From Bacteroidota bacterium (GTDB lineage: Bacteria > Bacteroidota > Bacteroidia > Flavobacteriales_F > PHOS-HE28), in assembly GCA_963169595.1 (NCBI GenBank), contig CAUJFM010000090.1, forward strand, positions 1-23,512: a DNA stretch of 23,512 nt. Reading direction: 5' to 3'. The position numbers and the translations under genes were made by a program. Shown here piece by piece: positions 1 through 8,902 of this stretch. Within the stretch, counting starts at the first letter, position 1. Each line of letters starts with the position of its first letter. The notes beneath the pieces were generated by a model. It was not told the DNA's origin. It did no database searches and saw only the letters and a program-made list of their open reading frames with translations.

Positions 1-3000
1 CCAGCACCCGACGGTGCGCGCCTGCGCAGCCTTCCTGGAAGGTGATGCCAGCGCGATCGCTCCCTCTGAAATGGCCAAAGCGCGCAAGGCTGCTGCCGGC
101 GGTTCCCGGAAAGGGGATGACGCCATCATAGGCATGAGCGGCCGCTTCCCCGGCGCGGAGAACGTGGAGCAGCTCTGGAAGAACCTGCTCGCGAAGAAGA
201 ACAGCATCAGCACGTGGACGGTGGACGAGCTCGACCCGAGCATCCCCGCCGAACTGCGCAACGACCCCGATTACGTGAAGGCGCGCGGCGTGATCGCCGA
301 TGCCGACAAGTTCGACCACGGCTTCTTCGGTGTGAACCCCAAGGTGGCCGCGCTGATGGACCCGCAGCAACGCGTGTTCCTGGAGACCGCCTGGGCCGCG
401 CTGGAGGATGCCGCCTACGATCCCGCGCAGTTCGCCGGGCTGATCGGTGTGTACGCCGGCATGGGCAACAACACCTACTTCACCCGCAACGTCATCGGCC
501 ACCCCGAGCTCATCGAGCAGGTCGGCGACTTCGCGGTGATGACGGCCAACGAGAAGGACTACATCGCCACGCGCCTCGCCTTCGAGTTCGACCTGCGCGG
601 TCCGGCCCTGAGCATCCACACCGCGTGCAGCACCTCGCTCGTCGCGATCGCACAGGCGTTCAAGGCGCTGCGCGATGGGGAGTGCGACATGTCGCTGGCC
701 GGCGGCATCGCCCTCACGGTGCCCTTCAACAGCGGCATCGTGTACAACGAGGGCGGCATGTACAGCCCCGACGGCCACACGCGCACCTTCGACGCCAACG
801 GCAAGGGCACCTCGTTCAGCGACGGCTGCGGCATCATCGTATTGAAACGCCTGGATGATGCGGTGCGCGACAAGGACCACATCTATGCCGTCATCAAGGG
901 CGCCGCGCTGAACAACGACGGCAGCGACAAGGCCAGCTTCACCGCACCCAGTGTGCGCGGCCAGGCCGAAGTGATCGCCATGGCGCAGGCCGATGCAGGC
1001 GTAACGCCGGGCGAGGTCACCTACGTGGAGACCCATGGAACAGCGACGCCCCTCGGCGACCCGATCGAGGTGGAGGCGTTGACGCTCGCCTTCGGCGGCA
1101 AGACCAACGGACACCACTGCGTGATCGGCTCGATCAAGAGCAACATCGGTCACCTGACGCCTGCCGCCGGTGCTGCAGGCGTGATCAAGACCGCCCTCGC
1201 ACTTCAACAGGAAGTGATCCCGGCGAACGTGGGCTTCGAGACACCTAACCCCGCGATCGACTTCGCGAATTCCCCGTTCAGGGTATTGACGGAAAGCGAA
1301 GCCTGGCTACGCGTGCCGGGCAAGCCGCGCATTGCCGGTGTCAGCAGTTTCGGCGTAGGCGGCACCAACGCGCACGTGATCCTCGCGGAGCCGCCGGTGG
1401 CCGTGGCCTCCAGCACTTCCCGCAGCAGGCAGTTGTTCCTGCTCAGCGCGAAGAGCAAGACCAGTCTCGATGCCATGACGGACAACCTCCGCACCTGGCT
1501 CGAGGCACATCCGGAAGCACCCCTGGCCGATGCCGCCTATACCCTGCAGGTGGGCCGTCGTCACTTCAAGCACCGCCGCCTGATCGTGGGCGGTTCGCAC
1601 GGTGAAGTGATCGAGGCCATCGCCAACAAGGACACCAACCTGACCGGCACGCGCGAGCTGCACGAGGCCGCGCCCGGCGTGGTGTTCATGTTCCCCGGCC
1701 AGGGTTCGCAGTACGTGAACATGGGCCGCGACCTCTGCGAGAGCGAACCCGTCTTCAAGCAGCACTTCGACCGCTGCTGCGAGCTCTTCAGCACCGAGTT
1801 CGGAATGGACCTCAAGGTCATCATCTTCCCAAAGGCCGGTGAAGAGGAGAAGGCTGCCGAGCAACTGAAGCAGACCCTCTACACGCAGGCCTCGCTCTTC
1901 ACCATGCACTACAGCCTCGCGAAGCTGTGGATGCACTGGGGCATCACGCCGGATGCGATGATGGGCCACAGCATCGGCGAGTTCGCCGCGGCTTGTCTCG
2001 CTGGTGTGTTCTCGCTGGAGGATGCCGTGAAGCTGGTGGCCAACCGCGGCCGCATGATGCAGGAGCTCCCCGGCGGCAGCATGCTCAGCGTGCGTGCGGC
2101 GGAAGAGGATGTGCTGAAAAAGCTCCCCGCAGGTTGCAGCATCGCCGCGAACAACGGTCCGCAGCTGTGCGTGGCCAGCGGTCCGCACGAGGCGATCGCG
2201 AAGCTACAGGCCGAACTGGAGAAGGATGGGATCACCTGCAAGCTGCTGGTGACCAGCCACGCCTTCCACAGCCCCATGATGGACGCCATCGTGGAGCCCT
2301 ACCGCAAGGTGGTGGAGGGCGTGAAGCTCAGTGCCCCGCGCAACCCCATCGTAAGCACGGTGACCGCCGAGTGGCTGAAGGACAACGAGGCCACCTCGCC
2401 GAAGTACTGGAGCGACCACTTGCGCGCCACGGTGCGCTTCGCACAGGCCGTGAAGTTCGCCTGGCAGGACGCCGATCGCGTGATGCTCGAAGTGGGCCCG
2501 CGCACCACGGCCACCACGCTCGCCCGCCAACAGAGCAGCGACACCAAGAAGCAGGTGGCCGTGCCTTCACTGGGCGATTCCGCAGGTAACGGCAATGAGC
2601 TTACGCAACTGCTGAAGGCCGTCGGCGGCCTCTGGCAGAGCGGCGTGCTCATCGACTGGAAGAGCTTCTACGAGCGCGAGGAGCGGTGCCGGATCTCGAT
2701 GCCGACCTACGCCTTCGAGCGCATCCGCCACTGGGTGGATCCCGTGGCCATGGTGGCCGATGGTGGCCGTGCGATCGCGAGCACCACGATCGAAGCGCCT
2801 GTTCCGAACAGCGGCGATGCCAACCTAAGCCCCAAGGAGGCGCTGATCGCGCAGATCAAGCACCTGCTGGAAGAGAGCTCCGGTCTTGAACTGGCGGAGG
2901 CCAGCAACGAGGAGACCTTCTTGGAGATGGGCCTCGATTCGCTGTTCCTCACGCAGGTCGCCACCTCGCTCAGCAAGAAGTTCGGCGTGAAGATCTCGTT

Positions 3001-4744
3001 CCGTCAATTGAACGAGGAGGTCCCGAACCTGGACAAACTGGCGGACTACATTCTGCCGCACTGGAACGGTGGCGTCCAAGTAGCGGCAAGCGACAAGGTG
3101 CAAGCGGCAAGTGCGGCACCTGCGACCAACGCATTGGAGGACGCTCCGGAACTGAAGAAGGCCTTTGGGGCGCAGGCGCGCATCAGCAAGGAGAAGGTGG
3201 ACGACATGACGCCGCAGCAGCGCGCGTGGTTCGATGCCTTCGTGAAGCGCTACGTGGCGAAGACCGCGAAGAGCAAGGCCTTCACCCAGGAGAACCGCAA
3301 ACCGATGGCCGACCCGCGCGTGGTCACCGGTTTCAAGCCGCAGACCAAGGAGCTCATCTACCAGGTGGTGGTGGACAAGAGCGTGGGCTGCCACCTGTGG
3401 GACATCGACGGCAACGAGTATGTCGATATCCTCAGCGGCTTCGGCTCCTCGATGTTCGGCTACATGCCCGACTTCATCAAGAAGGCCTGCCACGAGCAGC
3501 TGGAGCAAGGCATCGAGATCGGCCCCATGCATCCGCTGGCCGCAGAGGTCTCGAAGCTGTTGTGCGAGCTCACCGGCGCCGATCGCGCAGCGGTGTGCAA
3601 CACCGGTTCCGAAGCGGTGCTCGGCGCCATGCGCATGGCCCGCACGGTGACCGGCCGCAGCCTCATCATCTCCTTCAGTGGCAGCTACCACGGCATCAAC
3701 GACGAGGTGATCATCCGCGGCAGCAAGAGCAAGAAGAGCTATCCCGGCGCGCCCGGCATCATGCCCGAGAGCGTGCAGAACATGCTCGTGCTCGACTACG
3801 GCACGCCCGAAAGCCTGGAGATCATCAAGCAGCGCTGCCATGAGGCCGCTGCCGTGCTGGTGGAGCCGGTGCAAAGCCGCCGCATGGAGTTCCGTCCGGT
3901 GGACTTCCTCCGCGAGGTGCGCCGCATCACCCAGGAGAACGGCACCGCGCTCATCTTCGACGAAGTGATCACCGGCTTCCGCACCCACCCCAACGGCACG
4001 CAGGCGCTCTTCGGCATCCAGGCCGACATCGGCACCTACGGCAAGGTGATCGGCGGTGGAATGCCCGTGGGCGCCATGATCGGCAAGAGCGAATGGATGG
4101 CCGCCCTCGACGGCGGCCACTGGCAGTACGGCGACGACAGCGTACCGCCCGCCGGGGTGACCTACTTCGCCGGCACCTTCGTCCGCCACCCGCTGACGCT
4201 GGCCGCCATGAAGGCCGCGCTGGTGTACATGAAGAACGAAGGCCCGGCCCTGCTGGAGCGCCTCAACAGCATCACCGAGGACATGGTGGCCCGCGTGAAC
4301 GGGCTCTTCGACACCTACCAGCTCCCCTACCGCTGGGTGAACTTCGGCAGCGCCTTCAAGACGAAGTACGACGAGAGCGTCAACTACACCGAGCTCTTCT
4401 TCATGCTGATGCGCTACCACGGCGTGCACGTGCTGGACTTCCCGCACTTCATCACCACCGCGCACACCACGGCGGACATCGAGTTCATCATCAACGCGGT
4501 GGAGAAGACCTGCAAGGAGCTGCGTGAGAGCGGCTTCATGCCGGAGCGCACCTACCCCATCCCTGTGGTGAACAGTGTGCTGGGCGGGCACCTGCGCAAG
4601 TTGAGCGAGCGCGTGATCAGCGCGATGGAGCCGCCGGTGCCGGGCGCGCGCATGGGCCGCACACCGAAAGGCGAGCCCGCGTGGTTCGTGCCCGACCCGA
4701 AGCGGGAAGGCAAGTACCTCATGGTTGAACTGGACGAGAACTGA
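1..4744 (+). CDS. Hybrid megasynthase, 5'-truncated: (carrier)-KS-AT-ACP-aminotransferase
   Basis: This is a type I modular polyketide synthase module with an embedded class III aminotransferase. The frame is open to the left edge, so the gene starts outside the window. The first residues (QHPTVRACAAFLE) look like the last helix of a carrier domain. Numbering from the GTG at 14: KS about 36-465, with Cys205 in TACSTSL, His341 in ETHGTA and His380 in SNIGH. AT about 555-840, with Ser653 in GHSIGE and HAFH at 749-752, which is the malonyl-CoA-type motif. A PTYAFER post-AT linker follows. ACP about 950-1035, with Ser976 in GLDSL as phosphopantetheine site. The PLP aminotransferase, glutamate-1-semialdehyde-aminomutase-like, spans about 1105-1530, with Asp1316 in DEVITG and Lys1344 as Schiff-base lysine. 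No KR, DH or ER is present, so the AMT would act directly on the beta-keto group, as in McyE and MycA. Domain calls are firm. The product is inferred. Confidence 0.93.
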   Translation, partial: QHPTVRACAAFLEGDASAIAPSEMAKARKAAAGGSRKGDDAIIGMSGRFPGAENVEQLWKNLLAKKNSISTWTVDELDPSIPAELRNDPDYVKARGVIADADKFDHGFFGVNPKVAALMDPQQRVFLETAWAALEDAAYDPAQFAGLIGVYAGMGNNTYFTRNVIGHPELIEQVGDFAVMTANEKDYIATRLAFEFDLRGPALSIHTACSTSLVAIAQAFKALRDGECDMSLAGGIALTVPFNSGIVYNEGGMYSPDGHTRTFDANGKGTSFSDGCGIIVLKRLDDAVRDKDHIYAVIKGAALNNDGSDKASFTAPSVRGQAEVIAMAQADAGVTPGEVTYVETHGTATPLGDPIEVEALTLAFGGKTNGHHCVIGSIKSNIGHLTPAAGAAGVIKTALALQQEVIPANVGFETPNPAIDFANSPFRVLTESEAWLRVPGKPRIAGVSSFGVGGTNAHVILAEPPVAVASSTSRSRQLFLLSAKSKTSLDAMTDNLRTWLEAHPEAPLADAAYTLQVGRRHFKHRRLIVGGSHGEVIEAIANKDTNLTGTRELHEAAPGVVFMFPGQGSQYVNMGRDLCESEPVFKQHFDRCCELFSTEFGMDLKVIIFPKAGEEEKAAEQLKQTLYTQASLFTMHYSLAKLWMHWGITPDAMMGHSIGEFAAACLAGVFSLEDAVKLVANRGRMMQELPGGSMLSVRAAEEDVLKKLPAGCSIAANNGPQLCVASGPHEAIAKLQAELEKDGITCKLLVTSHAFHSPMMDAIVEPYRKVVEGVKLSAPRNPIVSTVTAEWLKDNEATSPKYWSDHLRATVRFAQAVKFAWQDADRVMLEVGPRTTATTLARQQSSDTKKQVAVPSLGDSAGNGNELTQLLKAVGGLWQSGVLIDWKSFYEREERCRISMPTYAFERIRHWVDPVAMVADGGRAIASTTIEAPVPNSGDANLSPKEALIAQIKHLLEESSGLELAEASNEETFLEMGLDSLFLTQVATSLSKKFGVKISFRQLNEEVPNLDKLADYILPHWNGGVQVAASDKVQAASAAPATNALEDAPELKKAFGAQARISKEKVDDMTPQQRAWFDAFVKRYVAKTAKSKAFTQENRKPMADPRVVTGFKPQTKELIYQVVVDKSVGCHLWDIDGNEYVDILSGFGSSMFGYMPDFIKKACHEQLEQGIEIGPMHPLAAEVSKLLCELTGADRAAVCNTGSEAVLGAMRMARTVTGRSLIISFSGSYHGINDEVIIRGSKSKKSYPGAPGIMPESVQNMLVLDYGTPESLEIIKQRCHEAAAVLVEPVQSRRMEFRPVDFLREVRRITQENGTALIFDEVITGFRTHPNGTQALFGIQADIGTYGKVIGGGMPVGAMIGKSEWMAALDGGHWQYGDDSVPPAGVTYFAGTFVRHPLTLAAMKAALVYMKNEGPALLERLNSITEDMVARVNGLFDTYQLPYRWVNFGSAFKTKYDESVNYTELFFMLMRYHGVHVLDFPHFITTAHTTADIEFIINAVEKTCKELRESGFMPERTYPIPVVNSVLGGHLRKLSERVISAMEPPVPGARMGRTPKGEPAWFVPDPKREGKYLMVELDEN

Positions 4745-4757
4745 GCAATAGCACCTA

Positions 4758-4773
4758 CGCCGAGGCTTCGGCG
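4758..4773 (+). other. Short hairpin before the second megasynthase gene
   Basis: A perfect 6-bp stem, CGCCGA/TCGGCG with a GGCT loop, sits in the 36-base spacer between the two megasynthase genes and ends 7 bases before the ATG at 4781. It could influence initiation of the second gene or simply be linker sequence. No T-run follows, so it is not a typical terminator. The function is unknown. Confidence 0.4.
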
Positions 4774-4780
4774 CTTGAAA

Positions 4781-7700
4781 ATGGAGAAGTTCATCCAAGA
4801 ACCCCGATTCGTCGCCGTTGACTTCGACCCCTTCACCGGGCCGGCGATCGAACGCACCATCCCCACCACGGAAGCACAACGCGAAGTGCTCACCGCCTCC
4901 GAGATGGGCGTGGACGCCAGCTGTGCCTACAACGAGAGCGTTTCGCTGGAACTGAAGGGCACGCTCGACCGGTCCGCCCTGGAGCACGCGATGCACGAGC
5001 TCGTGAAGCGCCACGAATCACTGCGCTCCACGCTCAATGCCAGCGGCACACGCATGCTGGTGACGGACGAGGTGAAGTTCGAACTGCCCTTCACCGACCT
5101 CTCGGTGCTGAGCGAGGCGGACCGCACCAGGCAGCTCGACGCCATTGCGCAGAAGGACATGACCACGCCCTTCGACCTGCGCAACGGCCCGCTCTTCCGC
5201 GCGCAGCTGATCCAGGTCGCGAGCGATGCCCATCTGCTCCGCCTCTCCGGCCACCACGTGGTGTGCGACGGCTGGAGCCTGGGCATCATGATGGCTGAGA
5301 TCAGCGCGCTGTACAACGCAGCGAAGAACGGCGGTGCACCGAAACTGCCCGAAGCGAGCACCTTCAGTGATTACAGCCTGGCGACGATCGACTTCGCCAA
5401 GAGCCCCGACCACGCGGCCGTCGAGCGCTACTGGCTCGACCTCTACAAAGGGTCCGTCCCGCGTCTCGACCTGCCAACCGACCGTCCGCGGCCCAAACAG
5501 AAGACCTACAAGGGCCACCGCCTCGACCTGCTGCTCCAACAGGAATTGGTGCGCGGCCTGAAGGAAGTGGCCACGCGCAGCGGCGCCAGCTTCGTGACCA
5601 CCTTGATGACCACCTTCGAGGTGCTGCTGCACAAGCTCACCGGCGACAGCGACATCGTGGTGGGCCTGCCCGCCGCCGGTCAGAGCGACCTGGACATGAA
5701 GCACCTGGTGGGCCATTGCGTGAACCTGCTCGCACTGCGCAGCCGCATCGATGAGGAGAAACCCTTCATCGAGCACCTGAAGGCCCGGCGCACCGGCGTG
5801 CTCGACGCCTTCGACAACCAGAAGTACACCTTCGGCACTCTGCTGCGCAAGCTGAACGTACCCCGCGAGCCCGGTCGCATCCCGCTCTGCCCAGTGGTGT
5901 TCAACATCGACATGAACATGGACGATGGGGTGGCCTTCGACGGGCTGCAGCATCGCTTCATCAGCAACCCGCGTGCCTTCGAGAACTTCGAGCTCTTCCT
6001 CAATGCCACCGGCAACGAGGGGCACCTCACGCTCGAATGGAGCTACAACACCGACCTCTTCGATGAGGCCACGGTGCGCGGCTGGATGGACCAGCTGGTG
6101 CTCCTGGTGAAGCGCGTGATGGCCCATCCGGAGGCACGCATCGCCGAACTGACCGGAGACCAGCCGCTGGACGCCGAACGCCAGAACGTACCCACGGAAT
6201 GGCAGGGGCTGTCTATACCCTATCCGAAGGAGAAGGGCGTGAACCGGATCTTCGATGAGGTGGTGGCGGAGCACGGTGCCCGCGTGGCCCTGGTGCATGG
6301 CGACCGCACCCTCACCTATGCCGAACTGCGCGACCGGGTGCTGGCCCTGACCGCGGCCCTGAAGGAACGCGGGGTGCGCCCCGGCGACTTCGTGGCCCTC
6401 TGCTGCGAGCGCAACTTCAGTATGGTGGAGGCCCAGTTGGCCATCCTGCGCGCCGGTGCCGCGTTCATTCCGCTGGACCACACCTACCCCGCCGATCGCC
6501 TGCGGATGCTGATCGAGGACACGCGTCCCAAGCTGCTGTTGGTGGAGCCCTCGCTGGAGGCCGCCCTGCCGGCGCATCAGGTGCCCGTGATGCACCTCGG
6601 CGCCTCCCTCGGCAAGCCCTCCGCATCGGTCGACCTAACCCCGATCGAAGGACCGGAGACCGCGGCCTACATCATGTTCACCAGCGGAAGCACCGGCAAG
6701 CCCAAGGGCGTGGTGGTGCCCCATCGCGGCATCGTGCGCCTGGTACGGGAGCAGAACTACGCGCCGTTCGGACCGGACGCCGTGATCACCCAGCTGAGCA
6801 ATGTGTCCTTCGACGCCAGCACCTTCGAGCTCTGGGGAGCACTGCTGAACGGCGGCAAGCTGGTGCTGCAGCCCCAGGCGAAGCCCACGCTGGCCGAAGT
6901 GACCGAGACCATCGAGCGACACGGGGTGAACATCATGTTCATCACCACCGGCCTCTTCAATGTGCTGGTGGACGAGCACGTGGACCGCTTGAAGGGTCTC
7001 AAATGCATCCTTACCGGCGGTGAAGTGATGAGCCTGCCCCACATCCGGAAGGCCCTGCAGGTGCTCGGACCCGGCGTGCTCAACAACATCTATGGCCCGA
7101 CGGAGAACACCACCTTCAGCTGCTACCATCCGGTGAACAGCGAGGCGGACATCGGTCGCCAGGTCCCCATCGGCAAGCCCATCCACAACACCTTCCTGTA
7201 CGTGCTCGACGAGCAGTTGCGGCCGGTGCCCGTGGGTGCCAAGGGCGAATTGTACTGCGGCGGCGATGGCGTGGCCCTCGGGTATTGGGAACGTCCCGAC
7301 CTGACCGCTGAACGCTTCCTGCCGGACCCCTTCCGCGGCGGCGATGCGCGCATGTACCGCAGCGGCGACCTGGTGCGCTGGCTGCCCGATGGTTCGCTGG
7401 AATTCATGGGCCGGGCGGACGACCAGGTGAAGGTGCGGGGGTTCCGCATCGAGCTGGGTGAGATCGAGAACGCGATCAGCGCGGTGCCGGGTGTGCGGGA
7501 CCGACTGGTGATGGTGCGCCGCGACATGCCCGGCGATCAGCAGTTGGTGGCTTACGTGGTGCCACTGGACTTCGACCCCAACGCGGAGGCCGAACGACGC
7601 GATGCCCTGTTGGCTTCCGTACGCAAGCACCTCGAAGGCGCCCTGCCCAGGTTCATGCTGCCGGCCTTCTACGTGGCGCTGCCCGCCTTCCCGCTGAACC

Positions 7701-8746
7701 CGAACGGCAAGGTGGACAAGAAGCTGCTGCCCGCACCGGAGCTGAGGTCCACACGCATGCGTGCCCAGCATGTGTCACCGCGCAATGCCGAGGAGGCCGC
7801 GCTGGCGGAGCTCTGGGCGAAGGCCCTGGGCGTACCGGACATCGGCATCCACGACGACTTCTTCGACCTCGGCGGCCACTCGATCATGGGCATCCAGCTG
7901 CTCACGCACATCGAACAGCGCTTCGACAAGGTGCTGCCGCTGAAGGCCCTGTTCGAGGCACCGACCATCGCCCAGTTCGCCGAGCTGCTGCGCACGGACA
8001 GTGCCTCGCAGGCCTGGAAGAACCTATCGCTGGTGCAGCCTGGTGGCGAGGGCATTCCGCTCTTTTGCGTGCATGGCGATGAGGCCAGCCATTTCATCCC
8101 GAAGCACCTCGGCGCGCAACGACCGTTCTACGCCTTCTTCCACCAGGGCGAGGATGGCAAGGAGATCAAATACACCAGCGTGGAGTCCATCGCCCGCCAC
8201 TTCATCTCGGAACTGAAACAGGCCAGGCCGCACGGCCCGTACCTGCTCTGCGGTTATTCGTTCGGCGGCATCGTGGCCTTCGAGATGGCCCAGCAGCTCA
8301 CCGCGATGGGCGACGAGGTACCCTACCTGGCGGTGCTCGACACCTATGCGCCGGCCTTGCACGGCAAGGCCATCGCCAGCGACATGAAGTTCTACGACCC
8401 GCTGAAGAAGTCGCTCATGCGCAGCCTGGTGAACCGCTTCCTGAAGAACGGCGGCACGGTGCCCACGCGCCTGCGGAACTTCCACATCATCGACACCTAC
8501 GACCAGGCGGCCATGAGCTACACCCCTCGTCCTTACAAGGGGAAGCTCACCGTGTTCAAGGCCGAACATTCCTGGGGGCCGAACGAGATGGGCTGGGAAA
8601 GCCTGGCCAAGGGCGGCATGGATGTGCGGGTGGTGCCCGGCGACCACTACACGGTGATCAAGGAGCCCAACGTGGCACTGCTGGCCAAGGAGCTTGGGGC
8701 GCAGCTGATGGCCTTGGAGACCGCATCGGAAGTCGTCACCGCATGA
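4781..8746 (+). CDS. Non-ribosomal peptide synthetase, C-A-PCP-TE termination module
   Basis: A 1,321-residue single-module NRPS that should condense the upstream acyl chain with one amino acid and release the product. C domain about 30-440, with catalytic HHVVCDG at 158-164. A domain about 480-960, with the TSGSTGKPKG loop, YGPTE, the YRSGDL motif and the GKVD lysine. The selectivity residues I read are D-A-F-F-L-G-I-T-F-K, close to published Ile and Val codes. PCP: Ser1034 in LGGHS. TE: Ser1160 in GYSFGG, probable Asp1187 in VLDTY and His1289 in GDHY. No epimerase or methyltransferase is seen. I chose the ATG at 4781; a TTG two codons earlier is possible. The gene follows the upstream one after 36 bases in the same frame, with one TGA between them. 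The N-terminal TEAQRE sequence resembles C domains that follow aminotransferase domains. Confidence 0.94.
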   Translation: MEKFIQEPRFVAVDFDPFTGPAIERTIPTTEAQREVLTASEMGVDASCAYNESVSLELKGTLDRSALEHAMHELVKRHESLRSTLNASGTRMLVTDEVKFELPFTDLSVLSEADRTRQLDAIAQKDMTTPFDLRNGPLFRAQLIQVASDAHLLRLSGHHVVCDGWSLGIMMAEISALYNAAKNGGAPKLPEASTFSDYSLATIDFAKSPDHAAVERYWLDLYKGSVPRLDLPTDRPRPKQKTYKGHRLDLLLQQELVRGLKEVATRSGASFVTTLMTTFEVLLHKLTGDSDIVVGLPAAGQSDLDMKHLVGHCVNLLALRSRIDEEKPFIEHLKARRTGVLDAFDNQKYTFGTLLRKLNVPREPGRIPLCPVVFNIDMNMDDGVAFDGLQHRFISNPRAFENFELFLNATGNEGHLTLEWSYNTDLFDEATVRGWMDQLVLLVKRVMAHPEARIAELTGDQPLDAERQNVPTEWQGLSIPYPKEKGVNRIFDEVVAEHGARVALVHGDRTLTYAELRDRVLALTAALKERGVRPGDFVALCCERNFSMVEAQLAILRAGAAFIPLDHTYPADRLRMLIEDTRPKLLLVEPSLEAALPAHQVPVMHLGASLGKPSASVDLTPIEGPETAAYIMFTSGSTGKPKGVVVPHRGIVRLVREQNYAPFGPDAVITQLSNVSFDASTFELWGALLNGGKLVLQPQAKPTLAEVTETIERHGVNIMFITTGLFNVLVDEHVDRLKGLKCILTGGEVMSLPHIRKALQVLGPGVLNNIYGPTENTTFSCYHPVNSEADIGRQVPIGKPIHNTFLYVLDEQLRPVPVGAKGELYCGGDGVALGYWERPDLTAERFLPDPFRGGDARMYRSGDLVRWLPDGSLEFMGRADDQVKVRGFRIELGEIENAISAVPGVRDRLVMVRRDMPGDQQLVAYVVPLDFDPNAEAERRDALLASVRKHLEGALPRFMLPAFYVALPAFPLNPNGKVDKKLLPAPELRSTRMRAQHVSPRNAEEAALAELWAKALGVPDIGIHDDFFDLGGHSIMGIQLLTHIEQRFDKVLPLKALFEAPTIAQFAELLRTDSASQAWKNLSLVQPGGEGIPLFCVHGDEASHFIPKHLGAQRPFYAFFHQGEDGKEIKYTSVESIARHFISELKQARPHGPYLLCGYSFGGIVAFEMAQQLTAMGDEVPYLAVLDTYAPALHGKAIASDMKFYDPLKKSLMRSLVNRFLKNGGTVPTRLRNFHIIDTYDQAAMSYTPRPYKGKLTVFKAEHSWGPNEMGWESLAKGGMDVRVVPGDHYTVIKEPNVALLAKELGAQLMALETASEVVTA

Positions 8747-8750
8747 TGTC

Positions 8751-8795
8751 GGTCCACGATCGCATGGGAATTATGAAGCCCATGCGGTCGTGACC
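8751..8795 (+). terminator. Long hairpin after the NRPS gene, possible terminator
   Basis: Arms CACGATCGCATGGG (8755-8768) and CCCATGCGGTCGTG (8779-8792) pair at 13 of 14 positions around a 10-base loop. An outer GGT/ACC pair extends the stem past a one-base bulge. It starts four bases after the NRPS stop, which suits a transcription terminator or an mRNA 3'-end stabiliser. No T-tract follows. An operator is a possible alternative because the stem is nearly palindromic. Confidence 0.5.
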
Positions 8796-8807
8796 GCGGA
8801 TCCATGC

Positions 8808-8830
8808 GCTGTTCCATAGCTGGCAACAGC
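8808..8830 (+). other. Small inverted repeat between NRPS and PPTase genes
   Basis: GCTGTT and AACAGC form a perfect 6-bp stem around an 11-base loop, 73 bases upstream of the PPTase start codon. Together with the larger hairpin it fills the spacer 8747-8902. I see no convincing TAnnTTTG box for the PPTase gene there. The role is unknown. Confidence 0.3.
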
Positions 8831-8902
8831 CTTGATCGCTGACCACCTCCGCACGCAACGCCCTCCCATCGGCCACCGCGCCTGAGGTGCTTACTTCGCA
8901 GC

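Noticed and set aside
2825..5014. Minus-strand open frame of 729 codons
   Set aside because: It lies fully antisense to the megasynthase genes, spans the junction between them, and is rich in His, Val, Ala and Gly in the way expected from the complement of GC-rich codons. No domain is recognisable.
5018..6595. Minus-strand open frame of 525 codons, plus similar long antisense frames at 6635-7771, 12888-14396 and 22071-23477
   Set aside because: These are shadows of well-identified plus-strand genes (NRPS, coaD/TlpA-like, permease). They have shadow-like composition and no family motifs.
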